From: Allonocardiopsis opalescens
GTDB lineage: Bacteria; Actinomycetota; Actinomycetes; Streptosporangiales; Streptosporangiaceae
Assembly: GCF_003002095.1 (NCBI RefSeq)
Contig: NZ_PVZC01000010.1
Coordinates: forward strand, 299,364-363,363
Reading direction: 5' to 3'
DNA: 64,000 nucleotides
Shown piece by piece: positions 20,456-31,343 of the stretch (positions are counted from its first letter, which is position 1; each line of letters begins with the position of its first letter). The notes beneath the pieces were generated by a model. The model had not been told where the DNA came from and ran no database searches. It saw only the letters and a list, made by a program, of their open reading frames with translations. The translations under genes were made by a program, and so were the position numbers.

Positions 20456-21439
20456 TCAGCCGCTCCAGGGCAGCAGCGGGTCGACCGCGACGGCGGTGAA
20501 CAGCAGCGCGAGGTAGACGTTGGACAGGTGGAAGAAGCGCATCGGGCGCAGGTGCACCCCGCCGCTGGAGGCGGTGCGGGCCAGCAGGCGGTGCGCCTCG
20601 AAGAGGATGACCGCGCCGAGCACCCCGGCGACCGCCGGGTACACCGGCCCGGTGCCGGCCACCGGCCACAGGGCCAGCGAGGTCAGCACGGTGGCCCAGG
20701 TGTAGAGCACGCTCTCCAGCGCCACCCTCCGCTCGGTGGCCACCACGGGCAGCATCGGCACCTTGGCGAGCGCGTAGTCCTCGCGGTAGCGCATCGCCAG
20801 CGTCCAGGTGTGCGGGGGCGTCCAGAAGAACACCACGCCGAACAGCACCAGCGGCGGCCAGTCCAGCGTGCCGGTGATGGCGGCCCAGCCGATCAGCACC
20901 GGCATGCACCCGGCGATGCCGCCCCACACGACGTTCTGGGCGGTGCGCCGCTTGAGGACCAGCGAGTACACGAAGACGTAGAACAGGATCGCCGAGAGCG
21001 ACAGCAGCGCCGACAGCGCGTTCACCGCCAGCCAGAAGCCGACCGTGGAGCCGGCGCCCAGGACGACGCCGAAGGTGATCGCGCCGCGCGGGGTGACCTG
21101 CTCGAGTGCGAGCGGGCGGCGGCGGGTGCGCCGCATCTCGCGGTCGATGTCGCGGTCGATGTAGCAGTTGATCGCGTTGGCGCTCGCCGCCGACATGGTG
21201 CCGAACACCAGGGTGGCCGCGGCCGTCCACAGCGGCGGCACGCCCCCCGCGGCCAGGAACATCACCGGGATGGTGGTAATGAGCAGCAGCTCGATCACCC
21301 GCGGCTTGCACAGCGCGACGTAGGCGCGCACGTAGGCGCCCAGGGTGCGGGCCCGGGGCGCCCCGGCGGGGGCGCCCGGCCCCTCCGCGGGCTCCGGGGC
21401 CGACGTGGACGGCCGCGCGGGGTCGTTCAGCAGCGTCAT
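20456..21439 (-). CDS. ctaB: Heme O synthase (protoheme IX farnesyltransferase)
   Basis: This 327-residue UbiA-superfamily membrane enzyme transfers a farnesyl group to heme B. The prenyl-diphosphate binding motif is [18 protein letters not shown], and the second Asp-rich region is [30 protein letters not shown] near the N-terminus is typical of CtaB. I chose the ATG at 21437-21439 because an in-frame extension would be a low-complexity leader. It is divergent from transketolase, an arrangement often conserved in actinobacteria. Confidence 0.94.
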   Translation of the reverse strand: MTLLNDPARPSTSAPEPAEGPGAPAGAPRARTLGAYVRAYVALCKPRVIELLLITTIPVMFLAAGGVPPLWTAAATLVFGTMSAASANAINCYIDRDIDREMRRTRRRPLALEQVTPRGAITFGVVLGAGSTVGFWLAVNALSALLSLSAILFYVFVYSLVLKRRTAQNVVWGGIAGCMPVLIGWAAITGTLDWPPLVLFGVVFFWTPPHTWTLAMRYREDYALAKVPMLPVVATERRVALESVLYTWATVLTSLALWPVAGTGPVYPAVAGVLGAVILFEAHRLLARTASSGGVHLRPMRFFHLSNVYLALLFTAVAVDPLLPWSG

Positions 21440-22039
21440 GGGCACCGCATTCCCGGGACGGACGCGCGCGCGGGCGGCGGGGCCGTCGCGGATCGCGGAG
21501 CAGACAGGGACACGCCTCAACCTCGACAGTGTGTTCGTGGCCACCGGCGCGCAGACGGCGGTGGTGCGGACCGAGCGGGGGCCGCGGCTCGCCAGAGCGG
21601 GAACCCCTCGTCAACGACTCACTGTAGTACTAGCCCGCGGCACGGGCGGACCGGGGTCGCGTGCGCGGGCCCCGCGCCCCGGAAACGGCCCGCGGGGCAC
21701 ATGACCACGCGCACCGGCGGGCAGGAGGAACCCGGACATGTGACGAGAGTCAAACCGACCTGACACCTCGCCGCCGCGGTGGGCGGGAATGCCACTGAGT
21801 ACGTGCGCCTTACGGGACGGTGCAAGGGATCCGACGATAGGCTCGGCCCCGGTTGCCGGGGTCGGCCGAGGCTGCGACGGGTCCGCGACCGAACAGCAGG
21901 AAGGGGCACGGTCGGCACGAGGACGACGGCGGGTCGCCGTCCGCCGCGAGGCGGAGGCGGGCGGTCCGGCGGGATCCGCGCTGGCGCGGCCGGGTGCCCG
22001 GGATACCAACGCAGCAGCGAAAGGAGCCCTGAGCTCGCA
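21440..22039. other. Intergenic region between divergent ctaB and tkt
   Basis: About 600 bases lie without a convincing gene. Open frames here lack the codon bias of the neighbours and are extensions of tkt or shadows. A small AT-richer spot holds the 8-bp palindrome TAGTACTA near 21625-21632, possibly promoter-related. An AAAGGAG sequence (22020-22026) lies 13 bases before the tkt start, a rather long spacing. I see no riboswitch or RNA gene. Confidence 0.6.
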
Positions 22040-24142
22040 GTGAGCAACGAGATCTCGACGTCACTGGAATGGTCCGACCTCGACCGGCGCGCCGTGGACA
22101 CCATCCGCGTCCTGGCGATGGACGCCGTCGAGAGGACCGGGTCGGGGCACCCGGGCACCGCGATGAGCCTGGCGCCCGCGGCCTACCTCCTGTTCCAGCG
22201 CCTGATGCGGCACGACCCCAGCGACCCCGCCTGGGTCGGCCGCGACCGGTTCGTGCTGTCGGCCGGCCACTCCAGCCTGACGCTCTACATCCAGCTCTAC
22301 CTGGCCGGTTACGGCCTCACCCTCGACGACATCAAGGCGCTGCGGCGCTGGGGCAGCCTGACCCCCGGGCACCCCGAGCACGGCCACACCGCCGGTGTGG
22401 AGACCACCACCGGCCCCCTGGGCCAGGGCCTGGGCAACGCGGTGGGCATGGCGATGGCGGCGCGCCGCGAGCGCGGCCTGTTCGACCCCGAGGCCGCGCC
22501 GGGCACCAGCCCCTTCGACCACCACGTCTACGTGATCGCCTCCGACGGCGACATGCAGGAGGGCATCAGCCACGAGGCGAGCGCCCTCGCCGGCCACCAG
22601 CGGCTGGGCAACCTGGTGGTGATCTACGACGACAACAAGATCTCCATCGAGGACGACACCGCCGTCGCCATGTCCGAGGACGTCGCCGCCCGCTACGAGG
22701 CGTACGGCTGGCACGTCCAGCGGGTCGACTGGACCGAGTCCGGCGAGTACCGCGAGGACGTCGACGGCCTGTACCGGGCGCTGGTGGCGGCGCGGGCCGA
22801 GACCGGCCGCCCGTCGCTGATCGCGCTGCGCACGATCATCGGCTGGCCGGCCCCCAACAAGCAGGGCACCGGCAAGGCCCACGGCGCGGCGCTGGGCGCC
22901 GACGAGGTGGCCGCCACCAAGGAGATCCTGGGCTTCGACCGCGACGCGCAGTTCCCGGTCGAGGACCGCGTGCTGGAGCACGCCCGCGCCGTGCTCGCCC
23001 GGGGCAAGGACCGCCGCGCCGAGTGGGAGAAGGGCTTCGCCTCCTGGGCGGAGTCCGCGGGCGAGCGCAAGGAGCTGTTCGACCGCCTGGCCGGCGGCGC
23101 CCTGCCCGAGGGGTGGACCCGCGCGCTGCCCGTCTTCGAGCCCGACGCCAAGGGCATCGCCACCCGCAAGGCGTCGGGTCAGGTGATCAACGCGATCGCC
23201 GCGGAGCTGCCCGAGCTGTGGGGCGGCTCGGCCGACCTCGCCGAGAGCAACAACACCACCATCGAGGGCGCGCCGTCGTTCATCCCCGAGGAGCACTCCA
23301 CCAAGTCGTGGACCGGCAACCCCTACGGCCGGGTGCTGCACTTCGGCATCCGCGAGCACGCCATGGGGGCGATCCTCAACGGCATCGCGCTGCACGGCCC
23401 CACCCGCCCGTTCGGCGGCACCTTCCTGGTGTTCAGCGACTACATGCGCCCGTCGGTGCGGCTGGCCGCGCTGATGAAGCTGCCGGTCACCTACGTGTGG
23501 ACCCACGACTCCATCGGCCTGGGCGAGGACGGCCCCACCCACCAGCCGGTCGAGCACCTGTGGGCGCTGCGGGCCATCCCCGGCCTGGACGTGGTGCGCC
23601 CGGCCGACGCCAACGAGACCGCGGTGGTGTGGCGCACCATCCTGGAGCACCGCGACCGCCCGGCCGGGCTCGCGCTGACCCGGCAGAACCTGCCGGTGCT
23701 CGACCGCACCCGGGTCGCCTCGGCCGAGGGCGCGGCCAAGGGCGGCTACGTGCTGGCCGAGGCGTCCGACGCCGCGCCGCGGGTGATCCTGATCGCCACC
23801 GGCAGCGAGGTGCCGATCGCGCTGGAGGCCCGCGAGCTGCTGGAGGCCCAGGGCACGCCCACCCGGGTCGTCTCGATGCCCAGCGTGGAGTGGTTCAAGG
23901 AGCAGGACGACGCCTACCGGCAGCAGGTGCTGCCGCCCGCCGTGCGGGCCAGGGTCTCGGTGGAGGCCGGCATCGCCCAGGGCTGGCGGGAGTTCGTCGG
24001 CGACGTGGGCGAGTCGGTGAGCCTGGAGCACTTCGGCGCCTCCGCCCAGTACACCGCGCTCTACGAGCAGTTCGGCATCACCGCCGAGCGGGTGGTGGCC
24101 GCGGCGCACTCCAGTCTCGCCAAGCTGAACGATGACGTGTGA
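22040..24142 (+). CDS. tkt: Transketolase
   Basis: This 700-residue thiamine-diphosphate enzyme moves two-carbon units in the non-oxidative pentose phosphate pathway. Motifs are [10 protein letters not shown] near the N-terminus, the ThDP motif beginning SDGDMQEG and ending YDDNKISI, and [10 protein letters not shown] with the catalytic glutamate in the central pyrimidine domain, followed by a C-terminal domain. The start is GTG at 22040-22042 (VSNEIS). It heads the tkt-tal-pgi-zwf-opcA-pgl gene group, but a hairpin follows its stop. Confidence 0.96.
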   Translation: MSNEISTSLEWSDLDRRAVDTIRVLAMDAVERTGSGHPGTAMSLAPAAYLLFQRLMRHDPSDPAWVGRDRFVLSAGHSSLTLYIQLYLAGYGLTLDDIKALRRWGSLTPGHPEHGHTAGVETTTGPLGQGLGNAVGMAMAARRERGLFDPEAAPGTSPFDHHVYVIASDGDMQEGISHEASALAGHQRLGNLVVIYDDNKISIEDDTAVAMSEDVAARYEAYGWHVQRVDWTESGEYREDVDGLYRALVAARAETGRPSLIALRTIIGWPAPNKQGTGKAHGAALGADEVAATKEILGFDRDAQFPVEDRVLEHARAVLARGKDRRAEWEKGFASWAESAGERKELFDRLAGGALPEGWTRALPVFEPDAKGIATRKASGQVINAIAAELPELWGGSADLAESNNTTIEGAPSFIPEEHSTKSWTGNPYGRVLHFGIREHAMGAILNGIALHGPTRPFGGTFLVFSDYMRPSVRLAALMKLPVTYVWTHDSIGLGEDGPTHQPVEHLWALRAIPGLDVVRPADANETAVVWRTILEHRDRPAGLALTRQNLPVLDRTRVASAEGAAKGGYVLAEASDAAPRVILIATGSEVPIALEARELLEAQGTPTRVVSMPSVEWFKEQDDAYRQQVLPPAVRARVSVEAGIAQGWREFVGDVGESVSLEHFGASAQYTALYEQFGITAERVVAAAHSSLAKLNDDV

Positions 24143-24148
24143 ACGACC

Positions 24149-24172
24149 GAGGGGGCCGCGTGCGGCCCCCTC
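24149..24172 (+). terminator. Hairpin between tkt and tal
   Basis: GAGGGGGCCGC (24149-24159) pairs with GCGGCCCCCTC (24162-24172), starting six bases past the tkt stop. It could act as a partial terminator or transcript-stabilising structure that sets tkt expression apart from the downstream genes. Confidence 0.65.
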
Positions 24173-24244
24173 GCCGCTTCCGGCGGCGCGGTGCCGCCGG
24201 GCGGCCGTGGACGAGGACGTGAACGAGGAGATGGGGAAGAGCGA

Positions 24245-25369
24245 ATGAGTGACATCCTGGCCAGGCTCTCCGGCGAAGGCGTCGCCGTCTGGCTCGACGA
24301 CATCAGCCGCGAGCGGCTGCGCACCGGGAACCTCGGCGAGCTGGTGCGCGACCGACACGTGGTGGGCGTCACGTCCAACCCGACGATCTTCGCGAGCGCG
24401 CTGAGCAAGGGCTCGGCCTATGACGAGCAGCTGCGCGACCTCGCGCGGCGCGGCGTCGACGTGGGCGAGGCGGTGCGCGCCATCACCGGCTACGACATCC
24501 GCTGGGCCGCCGACGTGCTGCGGCCCGCCTACGACGCCTCCGGCGGCGTCGACGGGCGGGTCTCGCTGGAGGTCGACCCGCGGCTGGCCCACGACACAGA
24601 GCGCACCATCGCCGAGGCGCGGGCGCTGTGGTGGCTGGTGGACCGGCCCAACCTGTTCATCAAGATCCCCGCCACCCTGGAGGGGCTGCCCGCCATCACG
24701 GCGGCGCTGGCCGAGGGCATCAGCGTCAACGTCACGCTGATCTTCTCGCTGGAGCGCTACCGCGCGGTGATGGACGCCTTCCTGGCCGGCCTGGAGCAGG
24801 CGCGCGAGGCCGGCCGCGAGCTGTCGGCGATCTCGTCCGTCGCCTCCTTCTTCGTCAGCCGGGTGGACACCGAGGTGGACAAGCGGCTGGAGAAGAACGG
24901 CAGCGACGAGGCGCTCGCGCTGCGCGGCAAGGCCGCCATCGCCAACGCCCGGCTGGCCTTCCAGGCCTACGAGGAGGTCTTCTCCTCGGCGCGCTGGCAG
25001 GCGCTCCAGGCGGCGGGCGCCCGCCCGCAGCGGCCGCTGTGGGCCTCCACCGGGGTGAAGGACCCCGACTACTCCGACACCCGCTACGTGGTGGAGCTGG
25101 TCACCGCCGGCACGGTGAACACCATGCCCGAGGCGACCCTGGAGGCGACGGCCGACCACGCCGAGCTGCGCGGCGACACCGTGCGCGGCTCCTACGCCCA
25201 GGCGCAGGCCGACATCGACGCGCTGGCCGGGGTCGGCGTCGACTACGACGACGTGGTCGAGGTGCTGGAGGCCGAGGGCGTGCAGAAGTTCGAGAAGTCC
25301 TGGGAGCAGCTGCTGGAGACCGTCAGCGGCGAGCTGGCCAAGGCGGCGGAGGGGGTCGACGCCCGATGA
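24245..25369 (+). CDS. tal: Transaldolase
   Basis: This 374-residue class I aldolase transfers dihydroxyacetone units between sugar phosphates. The N-terminal [15 protein letters not shown] segment and the Schiff-base lysine in NLFIKIPAT are diagnostic, and the length fits the actinobacterial transaldolase group. The ATG at 24245-24247 follows a GGGGAAGAG ribosome-binding region. The stop overlaps the start of pgi as ATGA. Confidence 0.95.
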   Translation: MSDILARLSGEGVAVWLDDISRERLRTGNLGELVRDRHVVGVTSNPTIFASALSKGSAYDEQLRDLARRGVDVGEAVRAITGYDIRWAADVLRPAYDASGGVDGRVSLEVDPRLAHDTERTIAEARALWWLVDRPNLFIKIPATLEGLPAITAALAEGISVNVTLIFSLERYRAVMDAFLAGLEQAREAGRELSAISSVASFFVSRVDTEVDKRLEKNGSDEALALRGKAAIANARLAFQAYEEVFSSARWQALQAAGARPQRPLWASTGVKDPDYSDTRYVVELVTAGTVNTMPEATLEATADHAELRGDTVRGSYAQAQADIDALAGVGVDYDDVVEVLEAEGVQKFEKSWEQLLETVSGELAKAAEGVDAR

Positions 25370-27048
25370 GCACCACCGCAGGCGACGGCTCCGCCACGGC
25401 GGCCGGCGGCGTGTCGGTGGCCGTCGGCGGGGCGGCGCGCGCCGCCCAGGCCGAGGCGCTGGCCGAGCTGGTCCGCGACAAGGTGGCCGGGCGGCTGGCC
25501 GGCAAGGACGCCACCCTGTGGGGCGAGGAGGCCAGGGCCGAGGCGGAGATCCGGCTCGGCTGGATCGACCTCCCGTCCAGCTCCCGCGCGCTGCTGCCCG
25601 AGCTGGACCGGCTCGCGGCCGAAAGCCGCGAGGCGGGCCTGGACCACGTCGTGCTGGCCGGCATGGGCGGCTCCTCGCTGGCGCCCGAGGTGATCGCCGC
25701 CGCCTACGGGCGACCGCTCACCGTCCTGGACACCACCGACCCCCACCAGGTGCGGACCGCGCTGGCCGAGCGGCTGGAGCGGACCGTGGTGGTGGTCTCG
25801 TCCAAGAGCGGCGGCACCGTCGAGACCGACAGCCACCGCCGCATCTACGAGGCGGCCTTCCGCGAGGCCGGCATCGACCCGGCCGAGCGGATCGTGGTCG
25901 TCACCGACCCCGGCTCGCCGCTGGAGGCGGCCGCACGCGAGGCCGGGTACCGGGTGGTGCTGGCCGATCCCAACGTCGGCGGGCGCTACAGCGCGCTGAC
26001 CGCGTTCGGGCTGGTGCCCAGCGCGCTGGCAGGCGTCGACGTGGCCGAGCTGCTCGACGACGCCGCCGCGGCGGCCGCCACCCTGGCCGGCGACGACGAC
26101 AACCCCGCGCTCGCGCTGGGCGCGGCGCTGGGCGGCTTCGGCCGGGCCGGCAACGACAAGGTCGTCATCGCGCCCGCCACCGGACCGGGCGGCGCGCAGC
26201 TGCCCGGCTTCGGCGACTGGGCCGAGCAGCTGATCGCCGAGTCCACCGGCAAGAACGGCCGCGGGCTGCTGCCCGTGGTGGTGGAGTCGGCCGACGCCCC
26301 CGGCTTCGCGCCGGCCGCCGACACCCACCTCGTCACGGTGGGCCCGGTCGGCGCCCCGGCGGCGCCCGCCGCCGACACCCATGTCGCCGGCGGGCTCGGC
26401 GGCCAGTTCCTGGTGTGGGAGTACGCCACCGCGGTGGCCGGGCGGCTGCTGGAGATCGACCCGTTCAACCAGCCCAATGTGCAGGAGTCCAAGGACAACA
26501 CCAATCGGCTGCTGGCCGAGGCCGGCGACGGGCCGCTGAGCGACGCCCGTCCGCTGCTGGTCGACGGCGCCGTGGAGGTGCACGCGGCCGACGCCGCCGT
26601 GCTCGGCGGCGCCGCCGACCTCCCCGGGGCGCTGGCCGCGCTGGCCGGCGCGGTGCCGGCCACCGGCTACCTCGCGGTGATGGCCTACCTGGACCGCCTG
26701 GGCGACGCCCCGGCCGCGCGCACCCGCGCGCTGCTGGCCGAGCGCCTGGACCACCCCGTCACCTTCGGGTGGGGGCCGCGGTTCCTGCACTCCACCGGCC
26801 AGTACCACAAGGGCGGCCCGGCGCAGGGCGTGTTCCTGCAGATCACGGGCGAGTCCGCCGCGGACGTCGCGGTCCCGGGCCGGCCGTACTCGCTGGCCCG
26901 GCTGCAGCTGGCGCAGGCGCTCGGCGACTTCGGCGCGATCAGCGGGCGCGACCGCCCCGTGGTCCGGCTGCACCTGCGCGACCGGGCGGCCGGGCTGGCC
27001 CGGCTGCTGGCCGCACTCGAGTCCGTACCCGAAAGGTCCGCCCGATGA
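25366..27048 (+). CDS. pgi: Glucose-6-phosphate isomerase
   Basis: This 560-residue enzyme interconverts glucose-6-phosphate and fructose-6-phosphate. It shows the SIS-fold features [14 protein letters not shown] and [12 protein letters not shown], then the later [16 protein letters not shown] and [10 protein letters not shown] segments with catalytic residues. It belongs to the form often encoded beside tal in actinobacteria, where fusions of the two are known. Here the two are separate and overlap by 4 bases. It also overlaps zwf by 4 bases. Confidence 0.94.
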   Translation: MSTTAGDGSATAAGGVSVAVGGAARAAQAEALAELVRDKVAGRLAGKDATLWGEEARAEAEIRLGWIDLPSSSRALLPELDRLAAESREAGLDHVVLAGMGGSSLAPEVIAAAYGRPLTVLDTTDPHQVRTALAERLERTVVVVSSKSGGTVETDSHRRIYEAAFREAGIDPAERIVVVTDPGSPLEAAAREAGYRVVLADPNVGGRYSALTAFGLVPSALAGVDVAELLDDAAAAAATLAGDDDNPALALGAALGGFGRAGNDKVVIAPATGPGGAQLPGFGDWAEQLIAESTGKNGRGLLPVVVESADAPGFAPAADTHLVTVGPVGAPAAPAADTHVAGGLGGQFLVWEYATAVAGRLLEIDPFNQPNVQESKDNTNRLLAEAGDGPLSDARPLLVDGAVEVHAADAAVLGGAADLPGALAALAGAVPATGYLAVMAYLDRLGDAPAARTRALLAERLDHPVTFGWGPRFLHSTGQYHKGGPAQGVFLQITGESAADVAVPGRPYSLARLQLAQALGDFGAISGRDRPVVRLHLRDRAAGLARLLAALESVPERSAR

Positions 27049-28589
27049 GAGAACCCGCCATGCCGGGCGCCGTGCCCAACCCGCTGCGCGACGTCCGCGA
27101 CCGGCGGCTGCCCAGGATCGCCGGCCCTTCGGTGCTGGTGCTCTTCGGCGTCACCGGAGACCTCGCGCGCAAGAAGCTGATGCCCGCCATCTACGACCTC
27201 GCCAACCGCGGGCTGCTGCCGCCGGGCTTCGGCCTGGTCGGCTTCGCCCGGCGCGACTGGGAGCACCAGGACTTCGCCCAGGTCGCCTACGAGGCGGTGC
27301 GCGAGCACGCCAGGACGCCCTTCCGCGAGGACGTCTGGCGCCAGCTCAGCGAGGGCGTGCGCTTCGTGCCCGGCGAGCTGGACGACGACGCCGCCTTCGA
27401 CCGGCTCGCCGAGACCGTCAGGGAGCTGGACGAGCAGCGCGGCACCGGGGGCAACTACGCCTTCTACCTGTCGCTGCCGCCCAAGCTCTTCCCCGACGTG
27501 GTGCGCCAGCTGAAGCGCTCGGGCCTGTCGGAGAGCGACGAGCGCTCGTGGCGGCGGGTGGTGATCGAGAAGCCCTTCGGCCACGACCTGGCCAGCGCCC
27601 AGGACCTGAACCAGATCGTCGACGACGTCTTCCCGCCGCAGTCGGTGTTCCGGATCGACCACTACCTGGGCAAGGAGACCGTCCAGAACATCCTGGCGCT
27701 GCGCTTCGCCAACACCCTGTTCGAGCCGATCTGGAACCGCGGCTACGTCGACCACGTGCAGATCACGATGGCCGAGGACATCGGGGTGGGCGGCCGCGCC
27801 GGCTACTACGACGGCATCGGCGCGGCCCGCGACGTCATCCAGAACCACCTGCTGCAGCTGCTGGCGCTGATCGCGATGGAGGAGCCCACCTCCTTCGGCG
27901 CCGACGCGCTGCGGGCGGAGAAGGAGAAGGTCCTGTCGGCGGTGGTGCTCCCTCGCGACCTGGAGGGGGCCACGGCGCGCGGGCAGTACGCCGCGGGCTG
28001 GCAGGGCGGCAGCAAGGTGCGCGGCTACCTGGAGGAGGACGGCATCCCGGCCGACTCCCGCACCGAGACCTACGCGGCGATCAAGCTGGAGGTCGACTCC
28101 AGGCGCTGGGCGGGCGTGCCGTTCTACCTGCGCACCGGCAAGCGGCTGGGCCGCCGGGTGACGGAGGTGGCGCTGGTCTTCCAGCGCGCGCCGCACCTGC
28201 CCTTCACCACCACCGAGACCTCCGAGCTGGGCCACAACGCGCTGGTCATCCGGGTGCAGCCCGACGAGGGCGTCACCCTGCGCTTCGGCTCCAAGGTGCC
28301 GGGCACCGCGATGGAGGTCCGCGACGTCAACATGGACTTCGCCTACGGGGCGTCGTTCACCGAGGCCAGCCCCGAGGCCTACGAGCGGCTCATCCTGGAC
28401 GTGCTGATCGGCGACCCGCCGCTCTTCCCCCGCCAGGAGGAAGTGGAGCTGTCCTGGCGGATCCTCGACCCGATCATCGAGCACTGGGCCGAGACCGGGA
28501 AGCTGGACCAGTACCGCTCCGGCACCTGGGGGCCGGCCTCGGCCGACGAGCTGCTGGCCCGCGAGGGCCGCGTGTGGCGCAGGCCCTAG
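27045..28589 (+). CDS. zwf: Glucose-6-phosphate 1-dehydrogenase
   Basis: This 514-residue enzyme performs the first oxidative step of the pentose phosphate pathway. The nucleotide-binding loop is LFGVTGDLARKKLMPA, the substrate and active-site signature is RIDHYLGKETVQN, and EKPFGHDL is present. The ATG at 27045-27047 overlaps the pgi stop as ATGA. A second ATG six codons later is possible. OpcA, its assembly partner, follows after 31 bases. Confidence 0.96.
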   Translation: MREPAMPGAVPNPLRDVRDRRLPRIAGPSVLVLFGVTGDLARKKLMPAIYDLANRGLLPPGFGLVGFARRDWEHQDFAQVAYEAVREHARTPFREDVWRQLSEGVRFVPGELDDDAAFDRLAETVRELDEQRGTGGNYAFYLSLPPKLFPDVVRQLKRSGLSESDERSWRRVVIEKPFGHDLASAQDLNQIVDDVFPPQSVFRIDHYLGKETVQNILALRFANTLFEPIWNRGYVDHVQITMAEDIGVGGRAGYYDGIGAARDVIQNHLLQLLALIAMEEPTSFGADALRAEKEKVLSAVVLPRDLEGATARGQYAAGWQGGSKVRGYLEEDGIPADSRTETYAAIKLEVDSRRWAGVPFYLRTGKRLGRRVTEVALVFQRAPHLPFTTTETSELGHNALVIRVQPDEGVTLRFGSKVPGTAMEVRDVNMDFAYGASFTEASPEAYERLILDVLIGDPPLFPRQEEVELSWRILDPIIEHWAETGKLDQYRSGTWGPASADELLAREGRVWRRP

Positions 28590-28620
28590 CGGGCCGGCGC
28601 CGGAGGAGACTGCGACGACC

Positions 28621-29547
28621 ATGACGCTGAACCTGCCGAAGACCACCACCTCGGCCATCGCCGACGCGCTGATGAAGAGCCGGCACCGGGTGGGCGGCGG
28701 CACCATGGGCATGGTGCTCACCCTGGTGATCGTCACCGACGAGGCCAACCACTACGACGCCCTGCGCGCCGCCACCGAGGCCGGGCACGAGCACCCCTGC
28801 CGGGTGCTGGTGCTCATCCAGCGCGAGCCGCACGCCGAACCGCACATCGACGCCGAGATCCGCAGCTCCGGCGAGATGGGCCCCGGCGAGGGCGTGCTGC
28901 TGCGCACCTACGGGGCGCTGAACCGGCACGCCGACGCGGTGGTGATCCCGCTGCTGGTCCCTGACGCGCCCGTCGTGGTGTGGTGGCCGGCCGCCGGCCC
29001 CGCCGCCCCGGCCAAGGACTCCGTCGGGGTGCTGGCGCAGCGGCGGATCACCGACTCCCAGAACGCGTCCGACCCGGTCCGCGCCCTGGTGGACCGCACC
29101 GCCCACTACACCCCGGGCGACACCGACCTCTCCTGGGCCCGCATCACCCCGTGGCGCACCCTGCTGGCCTCGCTGCTGGACCAGCCGTGCGAGTGGATCA
29201 GCGCGGCCACCGTCGCCGCCGAGGCCGACCTGGCCAGCGCCCACCTGCTCGCCTCCTGGCTGGAGTCCAAGCTCGGCGCCCCGGTGACCATGCAGCGCTC
29301 CGACGGCCCGGGCATCACCGAGGTGCGCCTGTCCACCGCCGAAGGCGAGATCGCCGTCGAGCGCCCCGACGGCCGCACCGCCACCCTGGTCTACCCGGGC
29401 AAGCCCGACCGCACCGTCGCCCTCCCCCGCCTGTCGGCCGCCGAGGCCATGGCTGAAGAGCTGCGCCGCCTGGACCCCGACGAGGTCTACGAGGAGGCCG
29501 CCCAGCACCTCCTGCAGACGCACCGCTCGGCGCAGCCGGCGGGGTGA
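28621..29547 (+). CDS. opcA: Glucose-6-phosphate dehydrogenase assembly protein OpcA
   Basis: This 308-residue OpcA-family protein in actinobacteria and cyanobacteria supports or redox-regulates G6PDH. The start MTLNLPKTTTSAIADALM and the middle segment VVVWWPAAGP are characteristic. It directly follows zwf, as in most actinomycetes. A strong hairpin after its stop suggests that transcription may end or slow here before the next genes. Confidence 0.93.
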   Translation: MTLNLPKTTTSAIADALMKSRHRVGGGTMGMVLTLVIVTDEANHYDALRAATEAGHEHPCRVLVLIQREPHAEPHIDAEIRSSGEMGPGEGVLLRTYGALNRHADAVVIPLLVPDAPVVVWWPAAGPAAPAKDSVGVLAQRRITDSQNASDPVRALVDRTAHYTPGDTDLSWARITPWRTLLASLLDQPCEWISAATVAAEADLASAHLLASWLESKLGAPVTMQRSDGPGITEVRLSTAEGEIAVERPDGRTATLVYPGKPDRTVALPRLSAAEAMAEELRRLDPDEVYEEAAQHLLQTHRSAQPAG

Positions 29548-29584
29548 CTCCGGCGGGCGCGGTCGGCGCCCGAGAACCGCCATC

Positions 29585-29611
29585 AGGTCCCCGCCGGTCC
29601 GGCGGGGACCT
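29585..29611 (+). terminator. Hairpin downstream of opcA
   Basis: A perfect 13-bp inverted repeat, AGGTCCCCGCCGG (29585-29597) and its complement (29599-29611), is closed by a single base. In practice the loop will be 3-5 bases. It starts 38 bases past the opcA stop, at the boundary with the Uma2 gene. Confidence 0.7.
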
Positions 29612-29679
29612 CGCCTTGTCAGAGGTCGCCGCTACCGTCCGCAACGGCAGATGCACAGCGTGTGCGAGAGGCGGCGAAC

Positions 29680-30258
29680 GTGGATCCCGATGACTTCCCT
29701 GACTGGCTGATTCCGCCGACGCGGGGATTCACCGCCGACGACCTGGACCGCATGCCCGGCCTCCGCCCGCACACCGAACTGATCGACGGCAGCCTGATCA
29801 TCCCTGGCTACCAGACGGCCTTCCACTCGGCGACCATCTCCGCCCTCGGCTTCGCGCTGCACGACGCGGTGCCTGAGGGCCTGCTCGCCCGGACCAGGAT
29901 GACCATCCGGCTCGGTCCCCGCCAGCGGCCCGAGCCCGACCTGGTGGTCATCTCGGCCGAAGCGGAGACCGGCCTGGACCAGACCTGGTACGCGGGCGAG
30001 CACGTGCGGCTCGCCGTGGAGGTCGTCATGCCGGAATCCGAGCTGCGCGACCGGCTGCGCAAGCCGCAACTCTACGCCGAGGCGGGCATCCCGCATCTGT
30101 GGCGCGTCGAGGGCGTGCGCGGGAAACCAGCGGTCCACGTCTACGAACTCGACCCGGCGACACGCGGCTACGCGCTCACCGGTGTCCACCGCGAGCGGCT
30201 GAGGCTGACCGTGCCGTTCGGCATCGATATCGATCTCGCCGGGATCCGTCACCGGTAG
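29680..30258 (+). CDS. Uma2-family putative restriction-endonuclease-fold protein
   Basis: This roughly 192-residue protein has a PD-(D/E)XK-like core. Motifs include RPEPDLVVIS (Asp), RLAVEVVMPES (Glu), then RDRLRKPQLYAEAGIPHLWRV, which matches the Uma2 family pattern. Uma2 proteins are expanded in actinobacteria and cyanobacteria, and most have no known function or substrate. I prefer the GTG at 29680, which has GAGAGG upstream; GTG at 29662 is also in frame. It interrupts the usual opcA-pgl adjacency and has slightly more relaxed codon use than its neighbours, suggesting insertion. Confidence 0.83.
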   Translation: MDPDDFPDWLIPPTRGFTADDLDRMPGLRPHTELIDGSLIIPGYQTAFHSATISALGFALHDAVPEGLLARTRMTIRLGPRQRPEPDLVVISAEAETGLDQTWYAGEHVRLAVEVVMPESELRDRLRKPQLYAEAGIPHLWRVEGVRGKPAVHVYELDPATRGYALTGVHRERLRLTVPFGIDIDLAGIRHR

Positions 30259-30294
30259 CCCGCTCCGACGGCGCCGCACCGGTAGGTTGGACCC

Positions 30295-31077
30295 ATGAGC
30301 ACCCCCACGGTCCTGGTGTACAAAGGTTCTGAGCCGTTGGCGCGGGCGGCGGCGGCGCGGGTGGTCACCCGGCTGGTCGAGGTGCAGGCGGCGAAGGGCT
30401 CGGCCTCGGTCGTGCTGACCGGCGGCGGGGTCGGCACGGCGGTGCTGCGGGCGGTGGCCGAGGGTACGGCGCGTTCCGCGGTGGACTGGTCGCGGGTCGA
30501 CTTCTGGTGGGGCGACGAGCGCTTCCTGCCGACCGGGGATCCGGAGCGGAACGAGACCGGGGCGCGCGAGGCGCTGCTGGACCGGGTGCCGGCGGACCCG
30601 GCGCGGGTGCACGCCATGCCGGCCGCGGACGGCCCCGACGGCGACGACCCCGAGCGGGCGGCCGAGCGCTACGCCGCCGAGCTGCGCCGGGCGGCGCGGC
30701 CCGAGGACCACGGCCCGGTGCCCTCCTTCGACCTCTGCCTGCTGGGCGTCGGCCCCGACAGCCATGTCGCCTCGCTGTTCCCCGGCATGCCCGCGCTGTA
30801 CGAGACCGAGCGCACCGTGGTGGCGGTGCGCGGCGCGCCGAAGCCGCCGCCCACCCGGATCAGCCTCACCCTGCCCGCGATCCAGGCGGCCCAGCAGGTG
30901 TGGGTGCTGGCGAGCGGCGCGGAGAAGGCGCGGGCGGTGCGGCTCGCGCTGCTGGAGTCGGGGCCGGTGCAGGTGCCGGCGGCGGGGGCGCGCGGCCGCT
31001 CCCAGACGGCCTTCCTGCTCGACGAGGAGGCGGCGCGCTTCCTCCCCCGCGAGCTGAGCCGGCCCGCGTCGCCCTGA
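30295..31077 (+). CDS. pgl: 6-phosphogluconolactonase
   Basis: This 260-residue enzyme (DevB/SOL group) hydrolyses 6-phosphogluconolactone made by Zwf. It has the sugar-phosphate isomerase-like fold, with VVLTGGGVGTAVL, the WWGDERFLP motif with family-typical Asp-Glu-Arg, the PERNE motif, and LLGVGPDSHVASLFPG. It completes the oxidative pentose phosphate steps started by zwf-opcA. No 6-phosphogluconate dehydrogenase gene lies in the window. A 266-base gap without a clear gene follows. Confidence 0.94.
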   Translation: MSTPTVLVYKGSEPLARAAAARVVTRLVEVQAAKGSASVVLTGGGVGTAVLRAVAEGTARSAVDWSRVDFWWGDERFLPTGDPERNETGAREALLDRVPADPARVHAMPAADGPDGDDPERAAERYAAELRRAARPEDHGPVPSFDLCLLGVGPDSHVASLFPGMPALYETERTVVAVRGAPKPPPTRISLTLPAIQAAQQVWVLASGAEKARAVRLALLESGPVQVPAAGARGRSQTAFLLDEEAARFLPRELSRPASP

Positions 31078-31343
31078 GTTCCGCCCGCGGCCGGTGGGCG
31101 AAAAGCGTCACCGTGTGCGACCGCGCCGCCGCGCGCCGAGGGCTTCGCGACGGCGGATCGCGGCGGACCCTGGGCTTGTGCGGTGAGATTGCTGGGAATC
31201 GGCTGAGCGACCCGAAGTACGGTCCGGAGCTGTCAGGGGTATGGCGTGTAATCGATACGACGTCCGGAGCGCCGCTTCCGTCCCCACCCGCCCCGCGGCG
31301 GCCGGCCGTCGAGAGCACGCACCCCGAACCAGGAGAACCCATC

